The translations under genes and the position numbers were made by a program. From NCBI RefSeq assembly GCF_021462225.1, contig NC_061812.1, positions 40,887,675 through 40,951,674 of the forward strand: a stretch of 64,000 bases of DNA, read 5' to 3'. Of the stretch, positions 57,519-64,000 are shown piece by piece (the stretch's first letter is position 1; every line of letters starts with the position of its first letter). The notes beneath the pieces were generated by a model that worked only from the letters and a program-made list of their open reading frames with translations, was not told where the DNA came from and did no database searches. Source of the DNA: Girardinichthys multiradiatus. Its lineage: Eukaryota > Chordata > Actinopteri > Cyprinodontiformes > Goodeidae.

Positions 57519-58584
57519 CTGATATGACCCTGATGAAAGTTGGCTTTTTGTTGACGTTGGATAATTTTCATAAATAAAGCAGCGACCCCTTGTTCAAAAG
57601 CTCTTTATAATAAATACCACCTCAGCACATGTTTTTTTCCTCTAAGTACAACCATCTCGACACACATTTTAAAACATTATCACAATAAGACTTAAACAAA
57701 ATTTCTGAGGGAGCTAAAGAACACTAGCGTGAAAGCAAGGAGGTTTTTCTACCTATTGAGAAGATAAGACTTGGAGCTCCTCATCAAAAACAAATTCTCA
57801 GAATAGGTGAAAAAAAAAAAACTGGCCAAAAGAAGAGTTAGACCTTCATAAAGCCAGTAAAGACTCTTCCATTAAGGGCATAAATAACTTTCGACATGCT
57901 ATTTTTAAATAAAATGTAAATTAAAAAAATACTTTTTTGTTTCAAGACTGTCACTCCTTTTGGCATTTTTTATATTTTGCGAAATGCTAAATTCCAGTCA
58001 GAATCAATCTTCTTGGTTGAATGAAAAATAATTCTAAATGTAAATTTGCTGGTATGAATAATTCTGGGCTTAACTGTATAGCAAGGGAAAATATTATTGT
58101 CAGCTTGTATTTCCAATTAATCTGGTCTTTGAGCACATCAAGAAGCAAATGGCACTCGTTACTTTGCCATTTCACAGAAACATTTTACATTAGGTTAATT
58201 TAGGCTTGATGTCATTCCTAGATTCATGTTCCAACTTCTGAGGTAGCCTACATGTTAGGTGCACGTTTCTGGTGTGAAGCAAAGGTCAATCTGCGTGAAA
58301 AATGTCATATGCATATCTGCTGGGGCTTTATAGCTCAGCATCACTGTTCATTTGTTTGGGTTTAGCTTGAAAATAATGGTGCAAAAATTATTTTCAAGTA
58401 GCTACCAGTCATCACAGCAAATGGCGGCTGCTTTAAAGAATCTAAAATATAAAACATATTTAAAGTTCTGTTATAAATTTCTGTTTGCTACATAATTCTA
58501 TATGTGTTTATTTACAATTTAGAATCTACATACAATGTAAATAATCATGAACATAAAGAAAACCATTTAATAAGAAAGTGGTTC

Positions 58585-58609
58585 TGAAACTTTTGACCGG
58601 TAGTGTACA
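58585..58609. mobile_element. solo Tc1-type terminal fragment
   Basis: GAAACTTTTGACCGGTAGTGTA is the reverse of a common fish Tc1 end. No transposase or partner end is nearby. Confidence 0.4.
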
Positions 58610-60306
58610 TGGACATGCTTTTCAGTTGGCAAACATTTCAGTATTACAGTTTTGTTTATGGTCTTAAGTAATATTTAACTTTTAAGAGAAACAAATACTT
58701 AAGATATGTTTAATAAATCTATGCAGCATTTCAACATAAAGAAATTTCTTCTTAATTTGTAAAAATAAAAAAATTAAATCATAGACTGCAAAAAAAAACT
58801 ATTGCAACAAATACAAAATTCTGAAAATGAATAAAGTAAAAGATAACAAAATGTAATAACATGTCTTTAAAACATCTGAAACACAGTCTGCTTGAGAGTT
58901 CAAACATGATTTTAAGGTCTTTTGTTTCATTTAGTGCGACTGGGTGTGCACCATTTGTCACCCAGAGAACAGAGTGGTGAACCAGGTAGATAGAGTTTAA
59001 ACCCAATTTGAAACGGTACATTAGCTGGAGACGGTGGATGACCTGTGCAGGTCAGCTGGCAAGAAATGGTGTATTAAATAATAAACTCATTAAATCTGTA
59101 AAACATGATTAATTCCTAGATTGAGCATTAACCAGGAAGAAATCTCTCATTGAGATATCTTGTTCATTCTCCTTTACATTGTTAGTTATTGACGTATGTT
59201 CTCCGATCCCTTTAATGACCTCATGCCGCTACCTTATTCCATTCCCTTTACTTAACAAGAAAACTCCTTCTTAGCTGCTTCATCATCACGTCGATGATGA
59301 CTGTCAGCTGACTGTTAAGAAATGCGCCCTCTAGGTCCTTGCCAGGATGGGTAGGATACCTCTTTACATGTTTGTGCCTATGAAGCCATTTCTTCATAAT
59401 CCTACAAGGGGGATGAATCAAGGGAATGTTTGAGACATAGCCTCAGCATAATTCCCAAAGTCATATTATGTCTTAGGAAATTAAGCTATGAGGCTAACTA
59501 ATATAACAAATAATGAGCTTATGTGGTGGTGTCTGTAGATCTGCGTCATTCAAAATAATCCTTTCATCTGACTGCAGATCCTTGAAACCAGTACCAATAG
59601 TCTGTGAGTGATGTTTGAAGATTTAATAAATGCATGAAATATAGATGATTTGTCCTTGAAAATTGTACTAAAATGAACCAAACACTAGAGACATCAAGAA
59701 CTGCTTAGTCTTCTTTCAAACTGCCGCAAGACTTTCCAGCCGAAGAGAGGCATGCTCCTGTTATAAAATATTCCCACTGTTCCTCAGAACCTTCTTTCTC
59801 TGTCATATTGAGACAGGCTCATCGATACCAATGTCTGTGATGGGACTCAGACAGTGTTCGCGTATTTGGGACAATTGTCTTGAGGTGGTTGCCACAAGGT
59901 CTTGCATCCATTCACTGAATTATAATTTGTTATTCTCATTATAGATCCCCCAAGGTTATCAGCGAAGGGACGATGCTCAGTTCGACAAATGTCTCAAAAT
60001 ACAGTCACAAAGTCAGGATCTTGAAATCATCCACACACAAGGTAGGAATTGAGAGATTACTAACAGCTGTTTGAGGAAAGGTTTGGATTATTTATTGAAA
60101 CAAATGGTTAGATTTATTTGTGCTTGAGTTCCCTAAAGTTTTCATGAGCACAGCTATGAGTGACACAACTGCAGCAGATAGCAGTGCTTTCCAAATTTAG
60201 GTTAAGGATCAGTGGTGGAGATAATTTCAATTGCTAACACCCCTTTTTCACCATAACAAATGGATGACATTTTGTCTTTTAATTAGGTTGTTAGCAGTGG
60301 TATATA
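58610..60306. other. non-coding DNA
   Basis: AT-rich to mixed sequence with no supported exon. A regular-looking unique stretch at 59160-60040 has no long frame. Confidence 0.4.
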
Positions 60307-61929
60307 CAGTACAGACCAAAAGTTTGGACACACCTTCTCATTCAAATAGTTTTCTTTATTTTCATGACTATGAATATTGTAGCTTCACACTGAATGCATC
60401 AAAACTATGAATTAACACATGTGGAATTGTATACTGAACAAAAAAGTGTGAAACAACTGAAAATATGTCTTATATTCTAGGTTCTTCAAAGTAGCCACCT
60501 TTTGCTTTAATTACTGCTCCGCACACTCTTGATATTCTGTTGATGAGCTTCAAGAGGTAGTCACCTGAAATGGTTTTCACTTCACAGGTGTGCCCTGTCA
60601 GGTTTAATAAGTGGGATTTCAAGCCTTATAAATGGGGTTGGGACCATCAGTTGTGTTGTGCAGGAGGTGGATATAGTACACAGCTGATAGTCCTACTGAA
60701 TAGACTGTTAGAATTTGTATTATGGCAAGTAAAAAGCAGCTAAGTAAAGAAAAACGAGTGGCCATCATTACTTTAAGAAATGAAGGTCAGTCAGTCCGAA
60801 CAATTGGGAAAACTTTGAAAGTGTCCCCAAGTGCAGTCGCAAAAACCATCAAGCGCTACAAAGAAACTGGCTCACATGAGGACCGCCCCAGGAAAGGAAG
60901 ACCAAGAGTCACCTCTGCTGCGGACAATAAGTTCATCCGAGTCACCAGCCTCAGAAATCGCAGGTTAACAACAGCTCAGATTAGAGAACAGGTCGATGCC
61001 ACACAGAGTTCTAGCAGCAGACACATCTCTAGAACAACTGTTAAGAGGAGACTGTGTGAATCAGGCCTTCATGGTAAAATAGCTGCTAGGAAACCACTGC
61101 TGAGGACAGGCAACAAGCAGAAGAGACTTGTTTGGGCTAAAGAACACAAGGATGGACATTAGATCAGTGGAAATCTGTGCTTTGGTCTGATGAGTCCAAG
61201 TTTGAGATCTTTGGTTCCAACTATTTTTTGTGCGGCGCAGAAGAGGTGAACAGATGGACTCTACATGCCTGATTCCCACCGTGAAGCATGGAGGAGGAGG
61301 TGTGATGGTGTGGGGGTGCTTTGCTGGTGACACTGTTGGGGATTTATTCAAAACCGAAGGCATACTGAACCAGCATGGCTACCACAGCATCTTGCAGCGG
61401 CATGCTATTCCATCCGGTTTGCGTTTAGTTGGACCATCATTTATTTTTCAACATGACAATGACCCCAAACACACCTCCAGGCTGTGTAAGGGCTATTTGA
61501 CCAAGAAGGAGAGTGATGGGGTGCTGCGCCAGATGACCTGGCCTCCAGTCACCGGACCTGAACCCAATCGAGATGGTTTGGGTGAGCTGGACCACAGAGT
61601 GAAAGTAAAAGGGCCAACAAGTGCTAAGCATCTCTGGGAACTCCTTCAAGACTATTGGAAAACCATTTCAGGTGACTACCTCTTGAAGCTCATCAACAGA
61701 ATGCCAAGAGTGTGTGGAGCAGTAATCAAAGCAAAAGGTGGTTACTTTGAAGAACCTAGAATATACGACATATTTTCAGTTGTTTCACACTTTTCTGTTC
61801 AGTATATAAGTCCACATGTGTTAATTCATAGTTCTGATGCCTTCAGTGTGAAGCTACAATATTCAAAGTCATGAAAATAAAGACAACTCTTTGAATGAGA
61901 AGGTGTGTCCAAATATTTGGTCTGTACTG
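60307..61929 (+). mobile_element. Tc1 transposon, full length (1623 bp), broken transposase
   Basis: TA at 60305-60306 and 61930-61931. The ends begin CAGTACAGACCAAAAGTTTG and its near-exact reverse. The terminal repeats are about 195-200 bp, reaching into the GTTCTTCAAAGTAGCCACC / GGTGGTTACTTTGAAGAAC pair. This is a third distinct Tc1 family in the window. Confidence 0.9.
60722..61874 (+). pseudogene. Tc1 transposase pseudogene with several small deletions
   Basis: The first 143 codons are open: MASKKQLSKEKR, HTH with SVRTIGKTLKVSPSAVAK, GRPR hook, second HTH. A one-base loss near 61152 shifts the frame and removes the segment with the first catalytic D. A second open stretch (61230-61874) carries TVKHGGGGVMVWGCF and the second D in FQHDNDPKH. 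Near 61546 two bases are missing and near 61581 one is missing, so the intervening S-P-D-L-N-P-I-E-type segment with the catalytic E is read out of frame. Inactive. Confidence 0.88.
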
Positions 61930-62514
61930 TACTTTCATAGGTTGACAAATCTCTGGCACTGTTATATTGCGTTGTGTGGATGAGATAATTTTGAAAACCA
62001 TTAATTAAAAATTCATCGGCATTATCATCAAAAATCAGATGAAATCTAAAACAGAATCAGGTGCCACTCAAATGTCACCACAATGACATGGTAAAAACAT
62101 TAAACCTTTGTTATTCTGCAGATACCTCTTGTACACTGATGAAGATTCAATCACTTCGGCATGTCAAATGATTGAAGTGGCTTCAACAGGAGGGCAGTCT
62201 GACCCATTTTCTGATAAATTCAGCTTATGATTATTTTATCACTGTGGGCACTCATAAACTGTGTAAATTGCATCAAACGTTTGACTGAGATGGTCAGGTG
62301 TTCACCAAGTATAGAAAAGGAAAAAAAAGAGTTTGACATCTCTGTAAAAGTAACTCACTCTATCCTGACACAATAGCAGACTACACACCCTCATCCCAGT
62401 ATGCATGCACAATAAAAAGCAACAAATATTTCATACAAATGACGGCAGTTGATATTTTATAAAAGGTGCTTCTCATTATTCACATTTAAACCTGCATGCA
62501 ACACATTTTTAAGG
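61930..62514. other. non-coding DNA
   Basis: AT-rich, no gene, no bounded repeat. Confidence 0.5.
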
Positions 62515-62960
62515 TAAGGTAAGGTATGTTTATTTATATAGCGCTTTTCAGCAACGAGACACTCAAAGCGCTGTACATACAATTACAATACAATCACAAA
62601 GCAAACAAACACAGATACAGACACAGAAAAACAAATCAAATGATAAAATCAAACAACAGAGGTAATTTAAAAAAGTAAAATAAAATAAAGGCAATAGAAT
62701 GATAGACACAAAAATGAAAGGAAAATTGGACTGAAAACGCAACTAATCATGCCTAGATGGCACATTCAAAGGCCACTCTAAACAAATACGTTTTTAATCT
62801 TGATTTAAAGCAACTTAGGGTTTCAGCGCTTTTACAGTTTTCTGGCAGTTTATTCCAGATTAGTGGAGCATAAGAACTAAAACCTGCTTCTCCATGTTTG
62901 GTTCTGGTTTTGGGTATGCAGAGTAGATTTGAGCGAGATGACCTGAGATACCATCCATGG
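62515..62960 (-). repeat. LINE 3'-tail-like repeat
   Basis: AAGGTAAGGTAAGGTATGTTTATTTATATAGCGCTTTTCA, then CACTCAAAGCGCTGTACA, and later TTCTGGCAGTTTATTCCAGATTAGTGGAGC, are hallmark words of the 3' ends of fish LINEs, here reversed. The tandem AAGGT at the edge is the usual tail repeat. Confidence 0.6.
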
Positions 62961-63404
62961 CGAAATAAGAAATACTGGCTTAAACACTATTACAAAATAC
63001 AAACTCCATTATGTAAATGTTGTATACATTCCACAACTAAAAAGGAATCATACACTAACTGTAAGAGAAGAAAATGTGCTACAGGTTATTTATGTATTGT
63101 TATTTACATTCAGTTCAGACTCACATGTGTGATTATTTATGCCTTTTCAATATTTAAATTAAAACAGACGTAGCAGGTAACAACATTATTGTCATTTAGC
63201 TGATTTTTCTGTTTGGAAGCCAACGCTACAACACATCTGAATGGTGGGGAAACGGGGACCTTTTGAAGATGGTTTATACCAGTGTAAGGGGACTGCTGTG
63301 TGAAAATGTTTGTGGATAATTTCTAATTGGATTTTCTTGCCAGTATTAGAACTGAGGAAAAAATTCATTGTTTTTTTTTTTATTATTATATTTAGACAAC
63401 TTTA
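62961..63404. other. AT-rich non-coding DNA
   Basis: Nothing further supported. Ends with a T run (about 63371-63380) and the TA target of the next element. Confidence 0.5.
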
Positions 63405-64000
63405 CAGGTCCTTCTCAAAATATTAGCATATTGTGATAAAGTTCATTATTTTCCATAATGTAATGATGAAAATTTAACATTCATATATTTTAGATTCATT
63501 GCACACTAACTGAAATATTTCAGGTCTTTTATTGTCTTAATACGGATGATTGTGGCATACAGCTCATGAAAACCCAAAATTCGTATCTCACAAAATTAGC
63601 ATATTTCATCCGACCAATAAAAGAAAAGTGTTTTTAATACAAAAAACGTCAACCTTCAAATAATCATGTACAGTTATGCACTCAATACTTGGTCGGGAAT
63701 CTTTTTGCAGAAATGACTGCTTCAATGCGGCGTGGCATGGAGGCAATCAGCCTGTGGCACTGCTGAGGTCTTATGGAGGCCCAGGATGCTTCGATAGCGG
63801 CCTTTAGCTCATCCAGAGTGTTGGGTCTTGGGTCTCTCAACGTTCTCTTCACAATATCCCACAGATTCTCTATGGGGTTCAGGTCAGGAGAGTTGGCAGG
63901 CCAATTGAGCACAGTGATACCATGGTCAGTAAACCATTTACCAGTGGTTTTGGCACTGTGAGCAGGTGCCAGGTCGTGCTGAAAAATGAAATCTTCATCT
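63405..64000 (-). mobile_element. second copy of the intact Tc1 family (cut by window end)
   Basis: TA at 63403-63404. The left terminal repeat and adjoining sequence match the element at 18017 at roughly 97% by eye over the first 340 bases. Several differences restore internal symmetry, such as the REP word TTAGCATATT. Confidence 0.92.
63682..64000 (-). CDS. Tc1-like transposase, C-terminal 105 residues (partial at window edge)
   Basis: Open from the stop at 63682 to the window edge, with no lesion. It carries the second catalytic D (FQHDLAPAH) and the E (NPIENLWD) with 34 residues between, and ends FPTKY like the intact copy. Differences from that copy are few, for example R-D-P for R-D-S and S-A-K-R for S-T-K-G. 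Whether the N-terminal part is intact cannot be seen. Confidence 0.88.
   Translation of the reverse strand, partial: DEDFIFQHDLAPAHSAKTTGKWFTDHGITVLNWPANSPDLNPIENLWDIVKRTLRDPRPNTLDELKAAIEASWASIRPQQCHRLIASMPRRIEAVISAKRFPTKY

Larger units (their letters stand above)
56019..58584. other. non-coding DNA
   Basis: Contains a (CA)n run (57022-57049) and a strong CTCF-like word (57504-57518). From about 57850 it is AT-rich. No gene seen. Confidence 0.45.

Noticed and set aside
1..64000. CRISPR arrays, operons or prokaryotic defence genes
   Set aside because: The DNA is vertebrate, with spliced genes and fish transposons. Direct repeats seen are microsatellites and transposon ends.

Overview
This is a stretch of a ray-finned fish (teleost) nuclear chromosome. 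The evidence is intron-split vertebrate genes with GT/AG borders, a teleost-like id1, and dense Tc1-type DNA transposons of the kinds abundant in fish. The transposon mix would fit a percomorph, perhaps a killifish or livebearer relative, but I cannot fix the order.

Layout. (1) Positions 1-7167 hold the 3' two thirds of ncoa3 (SRC-3/AIB1) on the + strand. I could join twelve coding exons with matching phases into 952 codons plus stop, ending in the family's K-Y-C terminus. Introns 2, 6 and 11 carry old transposon relics. The 3' UTR probably runs to about 8830. (2) Positions 12550-13790 hold id1 on the - strand, convergent with ncoa3: two coding exons, 127 residues, with a TATA box and a likely poly(A) signal. 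The sequence around id1 holds motifs expected for a BMP-responsive gene: a Smad/ATF module at 15995-16077, about 2.3 kb upstream, and a second Smad-type bipartite motif at 11025-11040, downstream. (3) From about 16.3 kb to the end (47 kb) I find no convincing host gene. This part holds unique non-coding DNA, some of it GC-rich and possibly regulatory, broken up by transposons.

Mobile DNA. One Tc1 element (18017-19623) is intact, with an open 333-codon DD34E transposase. A near-identical second copy runs off the right end (63405 onward). Three further Tc1 elements have recognisable ends but broken transposases: 44105-45458, 52504-54132 and 60307-61929. Many more are older relics. Nesting is clear twice: the intact Tc1 sits inside a larger inverted-repeat element (17705-19920), and a 221-bp hAT-type MITE sits inside a Tc1 transposase (44985-45205). 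A Penelope-like remnant, a LINE reverse-transcriptase remnant, LINE/SINE-like tails, several MITE-like elements and microsatellites complete the picture.

How the parts relate. NCOA3 is a nuclear-receptor coactivator and Id1 is a dominant-negative HLH regulator induced by BMP. They share no pathway visible here. The gene-poor flank is the expected setting for distal id1 regulation, but that is inference. I found no unknown gene system. The best leads are the id1 BMP modules and the nested transposon structures.
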